Assembly: GCA_024742655.1 (NCBI GenBank)
Contig: JANSYB010000125.1
Span: 1-6,696 of the forward strand
DNA from: Paracoccaceae bacterium
GTDB taxonomy: Bacteria; Pseudomonadota; Alphaproteobacteria; Rhodobacterales; Rhodobacteraceae
Length of the DNA stretch: 6,696 nucleotides
Direction: 5' to 3'
Of the stretch, positions 1-6,654 are shown piece after piece. A program made the translations under genes and the position numbers. Position 1 is the first letter of the stretch, and every line of letters begins with the position of its first letter. The notes under the pieces are model-generated. The model saw nothing but the letters and a program-made list of their open reading frames with translations. It made no database searches and was not told the DNA's origin.

Positions 1-1
1 G

Positions 2-679
2 GGGCTGAACCTGCAGGGGCTGATGGTGGCCAGCCCGGCGAATCCGTCCGGCACGATGCTGGATCGCGCGGCCCTTGGCGCGCTGATGGGGGCGGCGGCG
101 GATCAGGGCGCCAGTTTCATCAGCGACGAGATTTATCACGGCATCGAATACGAGGCGAAGGCCGTCAGCGCACTTGAGATCTCCGACGAGGCCTATGTCA
201 TCAACTCGTTCTCGAAATACTTCAGCATGACCGGCTGGCGCGTGGGCTGGATGGTGGTGCCCGAGGATCACGTGCGCGTCATCGAGCGGCTGGCGCAGAA
301 CCTCTTTATCTGCCCGCCCCATGCCAGCCAGGTCGCGGCGCTTGCGGCGATGGATTGCCACCAAGAGCTCGAGGCCAACATGGCCGTCTACCGCGCCAAC
401 CGCGCGCTGATGCTCAAGGGGCTGCCCGAGGCCGGGTTCGACCGGATCGCGCCGCCCGACGGGGCTTTTTATGTCTATGCCGATGTCAGCCACCTGACCG
501 ATGACAGCCGCGCCTTTGCCGCCGAAATCCTCGAGCAGGCCGGCGTGGCCGTCACCCCGGGGCTGGATTTCGACCCGGTGCGCGGCCACGGCACGATCCG
601 CTTTTCCTATGCGCGCTCGACCGCGGATATCGAGGAGGGGCTTGCTCGTCTTCAACGTTTCATGGCAGCGCGGGCCTGA
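2..679 (+). CDS. Class I/II PLP-dependent aminotransferase, 3' part (5' end outside the window)
   Basis: This is a fold-type I aminotransferase of the aspartate/aromatic aminotransferase-like group. Such enzymes move an amino group between an amino acid and a 2-oxo acid in the cytoplasm, using pyridoxal phosphate (PLP). The visible 225 residues are the C-terminal part of a protein that is usually about 390 residues long. The frame is open to the left edge; the first internal ATG, at 23, lies inside the conserved SPANPSGT motif and is not the start. Numbering from the edge, the visible signatures are Asn14 of that motif, Asp42 and Tyr45 in SDEIYHG (PLP ring contacts), Lys72 in SFSKYFSMTGWR (Schiff-base lysine, codon 215-217) and Arg200 in GTIRFSYA (substrate carboxylate). 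All expected catalytic residues of this half are intact, so nothing suggests a pseudogene. The substrate cannot be told from the sequence. It ends in TGA, 174 nt before the amidase gene. Confidence 0.93.
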   Translation, partial: GLNLQGLMVASPANPSGTMLDRAALGALMGAAADQGASFISDEIYHGIEYEAKAVSALEISDEAYVINSFSKYFSMTGWRVGWMVVPEDHVRVIERLAQNLFICPPHASQVAALAAMDCHQELEANMAVYRANRALMLKGLPEAGFDRIAPPDGAFYVYADVSHLTDDSRAFAAEILEQAGVAVTPGLDFDPVRGHGTIRFSYARSTADIEEGLARLQRFMAARA

Positions 680-704
680 TCTGATCGACGCGCCTTGGGG
701 CAGG

Positions 705-750
705 CTTTCATCGTTCCCCAAATACTCCGGGGGTTTAGGGGCTGGCCCCC
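705..750. repeat. Rhodobacteraceae-type intergenic repeat (revcomp core CCGGAGTATTTGG)
   Basis: The core CCCCAAATACTCCGGGGG (716-733) is followed by GGGG-CTGG-CCCC (738-749), and the G-run at 729-733 could instead pair with the C-run at 746-750. Read on the minus strand, the element starts with a C-rich arm, then CCCCCGGAGTATTTGGGG, then a GATGAAA-like end at 705-711. I recognise this pattern from memory as a short dispersed element found downstream of genes in many Rhodobacteraceae genomes. That it is repeated elsewhere in this genome is inferred. Its function is unknown; a role in transcription ending or mRNA 3'-end protection is possible. Confidence 0.65.
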
Positions 751-766
751 AACCGGGCGTCCGCAG

Positions 767-787
767 GCGGCACAGCCGCGCATTTTT
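767..787 (+). terminator. Weak intrinsic terminator-like hairpin after the aminotransferase gene
   Basis: GCGGC (767-771) and GCCGC (775-779) form a 5-bp all-G/C stem with an ACA loop. Three bases later comes a run of five T (783-787). The stem is short and the gap to the T run is not ideal, so termination may be partial. It could separate the aminotransferase transcript from the amidase gene. Confidence 0.4.
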
Positions 788-853
788 GCTGCACCGGGCA
801 GGGCGGTCGTGTATCGTGTGACCAACCAAGACCGAAAACGGCGGGCGAGCAGA

Positions 854-2071
854 ATGATCCGGGCATGTCTGAGCGTATTACTATGTGTCTGGGCCGGCCT
901 CAGTGCCGCCCAGGGCTTCAGCGGGCTGGCGCGGCTGGAGGCCGAAACTTCACGGATCAGCGATACCCCTGACGGGATCGAGATCGAACTGGCGTTGTCG
1001 CAAGGGGTGCCGTGGCGTGTCTTCACGCTGGATGATCCCGCGCGGCTGGTGCTGGATTTCCGCGAGGTCGACTGGCGGGATGCGGACGGGGGCGCCCTTG
1101 ATGGGGCAGACCGCGTGCGCGCGGTTCGCATGGGGGGCTTTCGCGCGGGCTGGTCGCGCATGGTGGTCGACCTTGCAGGCCCCTTTGCCGTGCAAACCGG
1201 GGACATGCGGATCGATGCCACCACTGGCTCCGCGCGCCTGACCGTGGTCTTGCAGCCGGTCACGCCCGAGGCCTTTGCCGCCTCTGCCGGGGCGCCCGAT
1301 CTGCCGGGGTGGCGCGCGGACCGCACGGCGCTCAAGGCAGAGCGCCGCCCGCGCCAACGCGGCGAGGCACCGCTGGTCATCGTGATCGACCCCGGGCATG
1401 GCGGGATCGACCCGGGCGCGGAACAGGGCGGCGAGGTGGAAAAGGAGTTGATGCTGCTTTTCGCACGCGAGTTGAAGGATGTTCTGGTCCGCGCCGGCGG
1501 GCTGGAGGTGATCATGACGCGCGAGGATGACAGTTTCGTCTCGCTTGAACGCCGGGTCGCCATCGCCCACCAGGTGCGGGCCGATATCTTCCTGTCGCTT
1601 CATGCCGATGCGCTCAGCGAGGGGCGCGCGCATGGCGCGACCGTCTACACCCTGTCCGACAGCGCCTCGGATGCCGCCTCAGCCGCGCTGGCCGAGCGGC
1701 ACAACCGCGCCGACATGCTGGCCGGGATCGACCTGACCGAATCCGACGACGTGGTGGCCGACGTGTTGATGGATCTTGCGCGCATGGAAACACAGCCGCG
1801 CGCCGAACAATTGGCCAAGGCGATCAAGCTGGGCATCGCGGAACGCGGCCTGACACTCAATTCGCGGCCCATGCGCCATGCGGGCTTCTCTGTTCTCAAA
1901 AGCCCCGATATCCCCTCGGTCCTGCTGGAGCTGGGGTTTCTGTCCAGTGCGCGGGACCGCGAGAACATCACCGATCCCGCCTGGCGGGCCGAGATGGCAC
2001 AGGCCGTGCGTGACGCGATAGTGGCCTGGCGCATCGCCGATGCGGCGGCCGCCGATCTGGTGCGGCAATGA
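854..2071 (+). CDS. amiC: Exported N-acetylmuramoyl-L-alanine amidase with AMIN domain (AmiC type)
   Basis: This is a periplasmic zinc amidase (Amidase_3 family) that cuts the bond between N-acetylmuramic acid and L-alanine in peptidoglycan, a step in daughter-cell separation and wall remodelling. The 405 residues read as: signal peptide (1-19, hydrophobic core then SAA|Q), AMIN domain (about 22-135, peptidoglycan/septum targeting), a linker rich in Arg/Pro, then the catalytic domain (about 174-395). Expected zinc ligands are His182 in IDPGHGG, Glu196 in the EKEL segment and His250 in SLHADA; the catalytic Glu359 lies in LLELGFLS. Residues 267-314 form an acidic/helical insertion at the place where AmiA/B/C enzymes carry an autoinhibitory helix, which suggests activation by a LytM-type partner. 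I chose the ATG at 854 because it begins a clean signal peptide; the frame stays open upstream to a TTG at 695, but that would add 53 residues encoded by the repeat region. The ribosome binding site is weak (GCGAG). It lies 88 nt upstream of the PBP1A gene on the same strand. Confidence 0.93.
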   Translation: MIRACLSVLLCVWAGLSAAQGFSGLARLEAETSRISDTPDGIEIELALSQGVPWRVFTLDDPARLVLDFREVDWRDADGGALDGADRVRAVRMGGFRAGWSRMVVDLAGPFAVQTGDMRIDATTGSARLTVVLQPVTPEAFAASAGAPDLPGWRADRTALKAERRPRQRGEAPLVIVIDPGHGGIDPGAEQGGEVEKELMLLFARELKDVLVRAGGLEVIMTREDDSFVSLERRVAIAHQVRADIFLSLHADALSEGRAHGATVYTLSDSASDAASAALAERHNRADMLAGIDLTESDDVVADVLMDLARMETQPRAEQLAKAIKLGIAERGLTLNSRPMRHAGFSVLKSPDIPSVLLELGFLSSARDRENITDPAWRAEMAQAVRDAIVAWRIADAAAADLVRQ

Positions 2072-2104
2072 TCGGCCTGTGCCCGCCCGTGTCACGATTG
2101 TGTT

Positions 2105-2133
2105 TTGACGCCACCGGGCGCGATGCCTATATG
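2105..2133 (+). promoter_or_regulatory. Predicted sigma70-type promoter for mrcA
   Basis: TTGACG (2105-2110) and TATATG (2128-2133) are separated by exactly 17 nt, matching the -35 and -10 consensus at 5/6 and 4/6 positions. Transcription would begin near 2139-2141 and give a leader of about 20 nt carrying the AGGGGG ribosome binding site (2149-2154). Its position in the spacer after the amidase stop suggests that the PBP1A gene can be transcribed independently of the amidase gene. Confidence 0.6.
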
Positions 2134-2159
2134 ACATCCAGACACAGCAGGGGGCCCGT

Positions 2160-4682
2160 GTGCTCAGACCGATCCTGACATTCTTCGGCACGATCTTCAG
2201 CTTGATGACCCTGGTCGTCATGCTTGTTGCGTTGAGTATCGGTGCGGTGTTTCACATCTACGGCAAGGACCTGCCCAGCCACGAGTCGCTGGCAAATTAC
2301 ACGCCGCCCACGATCAGCCGGATCTACTCGGGCGAGGGGCGCATCATCGATGAGTTCAGCCGCGAACGCCGCCTGTTCACCCCGGCCGAGGATATTCCCG
2401 ACCTTGTCAAAGAGGCCTTCATCAGCGCCGAGGACAAGAATTTCTACAGCCACGCCGGGTATGACGCGCGCGGCATCGCCGCCGCCGTTGTCGAGGCCGT
2501 GCGTACCCGCGGACAGACCGTGCGCGGCGCCTCGACCATCACGCAGCAGGTGATGAAGAACTTCCTGCTGTCCGGCGACCGCCGGCTGGAGCGCAAGATC
2601 AAGGAGATCATCCTCGCCACGCGGATCGAGGACACGCTGGACAAGGAAAAGATCCTCGAGCTTTATCTCAACGAGATTTTCCTGGGCCAGAATTCCTATG
2701 GCGTGACCGCCGCCGCGCAGACCTATTTCAACAAACCGCTGCGCGATCTTGCCCCGCATGAGGCCGCGACATTGGCCTCGATGCCCAAGGCGCCGTCGGA
2801 TTATCACCCGGTGCGCGAAAAGGAGCGTCTGCTCAACCGCCGGAATTTCGTGCTCAAGGAAATGTACGAGAACGGCTTTATCGACAAGGCCAGTTACGAG
2901 ACCGAGGTGGCACAGCCGCTGCGCTCGGTTCAGAACGGCGATTTCGAACCCTTCTCGGCGCAACTGCCGCCGCGTGACTATTTCACCGACGAAATCCGCC
3001 GGCAGCTGAGCCAGGATTTCGGCGAGGGCGAGTTCTTTTCCGGTGGCCTGAACGTGCGGGCCACGATCGACCCGAACCTGCAGGAGGAAGCGGCCAAGGC
3101 GCTGCGGCGCCAACTTGAGCGCTATGATCGTGGTACGGGGCGCTGGCGCGGGACCGGCATCGTGCTGCCGGCCGGGGCGCTGGAGAGTGAAGACGCGTGG
3201 CGCGCGGCCCTGTCCGAGACCAAGGTGGCGCGCGATATCGATCTGGACGGGACATGGTACCCCGCCGTCATCCTGCGGATCGAGGATCAGCAGATGCGCC
3301 TCGGCATCGAAGGGGTCGCGGAAACCGAGGCTGAGCCGCATGTGGTGCCGCGTAACGATATCGCGTGGCTGCCCGGCAATTTTCAGGACACGTTCGAGCG
3401 CGGTGAGGTGGTTCACGTCCGCCGCATGGTGTCGGACGATGATGGCAGCTTTATCCGCTGGACCCTGCGGCAGGTGCCCGAGGTGCAGGGCGGGTTCGTT
3501 GCCATGGATGTGGAAACCGGCCGGGTTCTGGCCATGCAGGGCGGGTTTTCCTATCAGCATTCGGTCTTCAACCGCGCGACGCAGGCCAAGCGGCAGCCGG
3601 GCTCGTCCTTCAAGCCGTTCGTCTATGCCGCGGCGCTGGACAGCGGGTATACCCCGGCCACGATCGTCGTGGATGCCCCGATCGAGATCGACACACCGCA
3701 GGGCCTGTGGCGGCCGCGCAATTCGTCGAACAAGTTCTACGGCCCCACGCCGCTGCGAACGGGCATCGAACAATCGCGGAACCTGATGACCATCCGCCTG
3801 GCCCAGGAGGTCGGCATGGACGTGGTGTCGGATTATGCCGAACGCTTCGGTGTCTATGACCGGATGGGGCAGTTCCTCGCCAACTCACTTGGGTCCGAGG
3901 AAACGACGCTGTACAACATGGTGGCCGCCTACGCGATGTTCGCCAATGGCGGCGAACGGGTCCAGCCCACGCTGGTGGACCGGGTGCAGGACCGCTATGG
4001 CAAGACCGTGTACCGCCACGACACCCGCACCTGCACCGATTGCGATGATCCCGGGATCGCGCGCACGCGCGGGCCGCGCATCGTGTCGGACCGTGAACGC
4101 GTGATGGACGCAGTCACCGCCTATCAGCTGACCTCGATGATGAAGGGCGTTGTGGATCGTGGCACGGCCGCGGGGGCGATCAACCTGCCGGTCCCGATCG
4201 CCGGCAAGACAGGCACCACCAACGATGCGCGCGACGTGTGGTTCGTGGGCTTTTCCTCGACCATCGCGGCGGGCTGCTACATCGGGTATGACCAGCCGCG
4301 CGGGCTCGGCCGGGGGGCCTATGGGTCGTCCATGTGCGGGCCGGTCTTCCAGTCCTTCATGCAAAAGGCGATCAAGAGCCATGGTGGCGCCGAGTTCCGC
4401 GTGCCCGACGGCTGCGAATTCATCAAGATCGACCGGTTCTCGGGCATGCGCCTGTCCGGCGACGCCACTGGTGGGAACGTTGTTTCCGAGTGTTTCCGCG
4501 AGGGCGAGGATCCGATCTTCGGCATCATGTTCGACGGCGGCTTTGCCATGGGTGGCGATTTCGACATGTTCCAGGCCGGCGAAAGCGAGCAGGTCCGCGA
4601 GGTGACCACGTCGACCGGGGAGAAGGCGCAGGTCGGGCAGAAATCCAGCTTCGGCAATCTCAGCTCGGGTGGGCTGTACTGA
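2160..4682 (+). CDS. mrcA: Bifunctional penicillin-binding protein 1A (class A PBP)
   Basis: This inner-membrane enzyme polymerises lipid II into glycan strands and cross-links their peptides in the periplasm. The 840 residues, typical for PBP1A, read as: short cytoplasmic start, one membrane helix (about 8-33), GT51 glycosyltransferase domain (about 55-240), an OB-like insert (about 310-440), and the transpeptidase domain (about 450-740). Glycosyltransferase signatures are Glu91 in SAEDKNFYSHAG, GASTITQQ (123-130) and YLNEIFLGQ with Glu172. Transpeptidase signatures are SSFK with nucleophile Ser482, SRN (539-541) and KTGTT (683-687). All catalytic motifs are intact. A CxxC pair (Cys625, Cys628) and further cysteines occur late in the protein. 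The start is GTG at 2160, in an overlapping GTGTG, with AGGGGG five bases upstream; it gives the complete N-terminal anchor. It follows the amidase gene, a cell-wall neighbour, and probably has its own promoter at 2105-2133. Confidence 0.96.
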   Translation: MLRPILTFFGTIFSLMTLVVMLVALSIGAVFHIYGKDLPSHESLANYTPPTISRIYSGEGRIIDEFSRERRLFTPAEDIPDLVKEAFISAEDKNFYSHAGYDARGIAAAVVEAVRTRGQTVRGASTITQQVMKNFLLSGDRRLERKIKEIILATRIEDTLDKEKILELYLNEIFLGQNSYGVTAAAQTYFNKPLRDLAPHEAATLASMPKAPSDYHPVREKERLLNRRNFVLKEMYENGFIDKASYETEVAQPLRSVQNGDFEPFSAQLPPRDYFTDEIRRQLSQDFGEGEFFSGGLNVRATIDPNLQEEAAKALRRQLERYDRGTGRWRGTGIVLPAGALESEDAWRAALSETKVARDIDLDGTWYPAVILRIEDQQMRLGIEGVAETEAEPHVVPRNDIAWLPGNFQDTFERGEVVHVRRMVSDDDGSFIRWTLRQVPEVQGGFVAMDVETGRVLAMQGGFSYQHSVFNRATQAKRQPGSSFKPFVYAAALDSGYTPATIVVDAPIEIDTPQGLWRPRNSSNKFYGPTPLRTGIEQSRNLMTIRLAQEVGMDVVSDYAERFGVYDRMGQFLANSLGSEETTLYNMVAAYAMFANGGERVQPTLVDRVQDRYGKTVYRHDTRTCTDCDDPGIARTRGPRIVSDRERVMDAVTAYQLTSMMKGVVDRGTAAGAINLPVPIAGKTGTTNDARDVWFVGFSSTIAAGCYIGYDQPRGLGRGAYGSSMCGPVFQSFMQKAIKSHGGAEFRVPDGCEFIKIDRFSGMRLSGDATGGNVVSECFREGEDPIFGIMFDGGFAMGGDFDMFQAGESEQVREVTTSTGEKAQVGQKSSFGNLSSGGLY

Positions 4683-4702
4683 GCACGGGCGCGATGCGGC
4701 GA

Positions 4703-4730
4703 CAGGTGCGTGTGAACACGCACCCTACGT
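4703..4730. repeat. Palindromic intergenic repeat (GGTGCGTGT / ACACGCACC)
   Basis: GGTGCGTGT (4705-4713) and ACACGCACC (4716-4724) are perfect 9-nt complements around a GA centre, followed by CTACGT. On the minus strand this begins ACGTAGGGTGCGTG, a sequence I recognise from memory as a common dispersed palindrome in Rhodobacteraceae and some other proteobacteria. In RNA it would fold into a stable hairpin of at least 8 bp just 22 nt after the mrcA stop. There is no T run, so it is not a standard intrinsic terminator. It could protect the mrcA mRNA 3' end. The copy number in this genome is not visible here. Confidence 0.7.
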
Positions 4731-4731
4731 A

Positions 4732-4760
4732 TTGCCGGACCCGGCGCGCTGCGGTATCAC
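4732..4760 (+). promoter_or_regulatory. Possible promoter for prfB
   Basis: TTGCCG (4732-4737) and TATCAC (4755-4760) are spaced by 17 nt and each matches the sigma70 consensus at 4 of 6 positions. The start of transcription would fall near 4766-4768, giving a leader of about 25 nt that includes the AAGGA ribosome binding site (4779-4783). The -35 box begins two bases after the palindromic repeat. The match is modest, and read-through from mrcA remains possible. Confidence 0.4.
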
Positions 4761-4791
4761 CCACGTCTGAGCAGACCCAAGGACAAGACCG

Positions 4792-5922
4792 ATGCGCGCA
4801 GAGATCCAGACCCTCGTTTCCGAGATCGAGAAATCACTTGAGCTGTTGCGCCAGCGTTTGGGCTGGGAGACCGCCCGGCACCGTCTGGAGGAGTTCAACG
4901 CCCGGGTGGAGGATCCCAACCTGTGGGACGATCCGGCCAAGGCCCAGAAACTCATGCGCGAACGTCAGGCCCTGGTCGATGCCATCGACACCCATGACAG
5001 CATCAAGGCCGAACTGGAGGACAATGTCGGTCTGATCGAACTGGGCGAGATGGAGGAGGACGACGAGGTCGTCTCCGAGGCCGAAACCGCGCTGAAGGCA
5101 CTGGCCAGGAAGGCCGCCGCCAAGGAGCTCGAGGCCCTGCTCAACGGGGAGGCGGATGCCAATGACACCTTCCTGGAGATCAACGCGGGCGCGGGTGGCA
5201 CCGAAAGCTGCGACTGGGCGGCGATGCTGGCGCGCATGTATGTCCGGTGGGCCGAGCAGCACGGCTATACTGTGGAGTTGCAATCCGAGACGCCGGGCGA
5301 CGAGGCCGGGATCAAGTCGGCCGCCTACAAGATTTCGGGCCACAATGCCTATGGCTGGCTGAAATCGGAAAGCGGGGTGCATCGGTTGGTGCGTATCTCG
5401 CCCTACGATTCGGCGGCCAAGCGGCACACGTCCTTCTGTTCGGTCTGGGTCTATCCGGTGGTGGACGACAATATCGAGATCGAGGTGAACCCGGCCGATA
5501 TCCGTTTGGATACCTATCGCAGTTCGGGCGCGGGCGGGCAGCACGTCAACAAGACGGATTCGGCCGTGCGGATCACCCACCACCCGACCGGCATCGTGGT
5601 GACAAGTTCGGAAAAATCGCAGCACCAGAACCGCGATATCGCCATGAAGGCGCTGAAATCACGCCTCTACCAGATGGAGCTGGACAAGCGGAACCAGGCC
5701 ATCAACGAGGCACATGAGGCCAAGGGCGACGCGGGCTGGGGCAACCAGATCAGGTCCTACGTCCTGCAGCCCTACCAGATGGTCAAGGATCTGCGCACCG
5801 GCCACGAGACCTCGGACACAAAGGGCGTGCTCGACGGGGACCTGGACCCGTTCATGGCCGCGACACTGGCGATGGACGTGTCCGGCAAAAGCCGCGCCGA
5901 GGCGCAGGGCGACGATCTCTGA
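4792..5922 (+). CDS. prfB: Peptide chain release factor 2 (RF2)
   Basis: RF2 recognises UAA and UGA stop codons in the ribosomal A site and triggers release of the finished protein. The 376-residue product has the helical N-terminal domain (about 1-110), the codon-recognition region with Ser203-Pro204-Tyr205 in [15 protein letters not shown], and the catalytic loop SGAGGQHVN with Gly248-Gly249-Gln250. Escherichia coli has SPF where this protein has SPY; SPY is usual in alphaproteobacterial RF2 as I know them, so I do not read it as a defect. The gene is a single open frame: where E. coli prfB has the programmed +1 frameshift at codons 25/26, this gene reads TTG GGC in frame (Leu23-Gly24, 4858-4863). 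The ATG at 4792 is supported by AAGGA eight bases upstream and alignment with the RF2 N-terminus. The C-terminus extends slightly past the E. coli end ([13 protein letters not shown]). It ends in TGA followed by C. Confidence 0.97.
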   Translation: MRAEIQTLVSEIEKSLELLRQRLGWETARHRLEEFNARVEDPNLWDDPAKAQKLMRERQALVDAIDTHDSIKAELEDNVGLIELGEMEEDDEVVSEAETALKALARKAAAKELEALLNGEADANDTFLEINAGAGGTESCDWAAMLARMYVRWAEQHGYTVELQSETPGDEAGIKSAAYKISGHNAYGWLKSESGVHRLVRISPYDSAAKRHTSFCSVWVYPVVDDNIEIEVNPADIRLDTYRSSGAGGQHVNKTDSAVRITHHPTGIVVTSSEKSQHQNRDIAMKALKSRLYQMELDKRNQAINEAHEAKGDAGWGNQIRSYVLQPYQMVKDLRTGHETSDTKGVLDGDLDPFMAATLAMDVSGKSRAEAQGDDL

Positions 5923-5923
5923 C

Positions 5924-5945
5924 CCGGCGCCGAAAGGCGCTGGTT
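5924..5945 (+). terminator. GAAA-tetraloop hairpin directly after prfB
   Basis: CCGGCGCC (5924-5931) pairs with GGCGCTGG (5936-5943), with one G-U pair, around a GAAA loop (5932-5935). The 8-bp stem is closed by a GNRA-type tetraloop and begins one base after the prfB stop. Only two T follow, so it is an imperfect intrinsic terminator; it may instead stabilise the mRNA end or act together with Rho. The position between two convergent genes favours a role at the transcript end. Confidence 0.5.
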
Positions 5946-6018
5946 CGGGCGCGTTGGCAATCGTCGAAACGGTCCTTGCGTTCCTGCTCCCGAGGTTTTC
6001 GATCGGGCGCCTGCGTGA

Positions 6019-6639
6019 TCACTCCTTCAGCTCGATATTGCGCTCCTTGAAGGCCGCCGTTGCATTTGTGTGCGGGTATGACCTGTCCGGCACGGGAACG
6101 CCGAGGAAGTCGCAAAGCGGCGCCCAGCCGGACCCGAGCTCGTAGATCAGCAGGCGTTCTGCAGGGATTGCCGAGGTCACCGCGGCCACATGCGCTTCGA
6201 AATCGGCGATCGCGCGGTCTTTGGTTGCGAATCGCTCCCCGAGGAAGACCTCCACGAATTCCTGGATCTGGCGCATATGAGGCGCCTCGGGTGGCATCTC
6301 CGTTTCGCGAAAGACCTTGATCGTCTTGGCGTAGGACGCCCACCACCCCTCGGGATCACGGGTCGAAAGAATGACTTTTGCGTCCGGGTAATGCGCCGCC
6401 GCTTCGCGCCAGAGATGGGCGCCGGGCCAATCCACCTGGGATCGGTACCCGTCGAACAGCAGGTCGAGATCCAGCGGTGCCCCGCTGCAAAAGTGATCAT
6501 GCCAGGGCTGGGCCTTTTCGGGGTTGTCCCGGATTTCGTGCATGTGGTGACAGGGTCCGAACCCAAGCACCGTCAAAGCCTCGCGCAGAGACTCGGTTCC
6601 TGTCCGGCCGTAGCCGGCGCCGATAATTTCCAATGCCAT
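6019..6639 (-). CDS. Sulfotransferase-family P-loop protein (Sulfotransfer_4-like)
   Basis: The 206-residue product resembles the cytosolic sulfotransferase-like family found in bacteria and eukaryotes, which is thought to use PAPS to transfer a sulfuryl group. The substrate and biological role are not known to me. Visible signatures are GAGYGRTGTESL at residues 7-18 (the 5'-phosphosulfate-binding loop), CHHMHEI at 30-36, LSTRDPEGWWASY at 91-103 (the 3'-phosphate-binding segment with Arg94) and the C-terminal GWAPLCDFLGVPVPD at 171-185 with SYPHTNA after it, typical of this family. The length is close to the usual 200-220. There is no signal peptide, so it should be cytoplasmic. The ATG at 6639 is supported by GAGGA nine bases upstream on the minus strand (6649-6653). 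It is convergent with prfB, with stops 96 nt apart. No PAPS-synthesis gene is in the window. Confidence 0.85.
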   Translation of the reverse strand: MALEIIGAGYGRTGTESLREALTVLGFGPCHHMHEIRDNPEKAQPWHDHFCSGAPLDLDLLFDGYRSQVDWPGAHLWREAAAHYPDAKVILSTRDPEGWWASYAKTIKVFRETEMPPEAPHMRQIQEFVEVFLGERFATKDRAIADFEAHVAAVTSAIPAERLLIYELGSGWAPLCDFLGVPVPDRSYPHTNATAAFKERNIELKE

Positions 6640-6654
6640 TCGCTGTTATCCTCA

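Noticed and set aside
786..817. Possible amidase promoter TTGCTG ... TATCGT
   Set aside because: The spacer is 20 nt, too long for a normal sigma70 promoter, and both boxes match poorly.
695..853. TTG start at 695 for the amidase, adding 53 residues
   Set aside because: The added part is encoded by the repeat and hairpin spacer and would bury the signal peptide. The ATG at 854 starts directly at a normal signal sequence.
818..853. GTG start at 818 giving an N-terminus with RKRR, a possible twin-arginine signal
   Set aside because: The residues after the arginine pair (A, S, R) do not fit the twin-arginine consensus, which needs hydrophobic residues there. The ATG at 854 is the simpler choice, although some AmiA/AmiC proteins do use the Tat route.
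652..1563. Open frames antisense to the amidase gene (also 950-1633 and 1679-2221)
   Set aside because: They overlap the signal peptide, AMIN and catalytic regions of a well-supported gene. Their Ser/Arg/Pro- or His/Arg-rich translations look like shadows.
2127..3773. Long open frame (548 codons) antisense to mrcA
   Set aside because: It lies wholly opposite the catalytic domains of an intact PBP1A gene. Its translation is rich in Arg, His, Gly and Leu without recognisable motifs, as expected for an antisense shadow in GC-rich DNA. No ribosome binding site or family match is apparent.
5398..5406. SPY instead of SPF in the RF2 codon-recognition motif as a sign of altered stop-codon specificity
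   Set aside because: To my knowledge SPY is the usual form in alphaproteobacterial RF2, and all genes here still use UGA in the expected way.
4834..5625. Open frame of 263 codons antisense to prfB
   Set aside because: Same reasoning: a shadow opposite a highly conserved gene, with no coherent domain in its translation.
5989..6007. CCCGA / TCGGG hairpin as terminator of the sulfotransferase gene
   Set aside because: The stem is only 5 bp with a 9-nt loop and has no T run on the minus-strand side. It is too weak to call.
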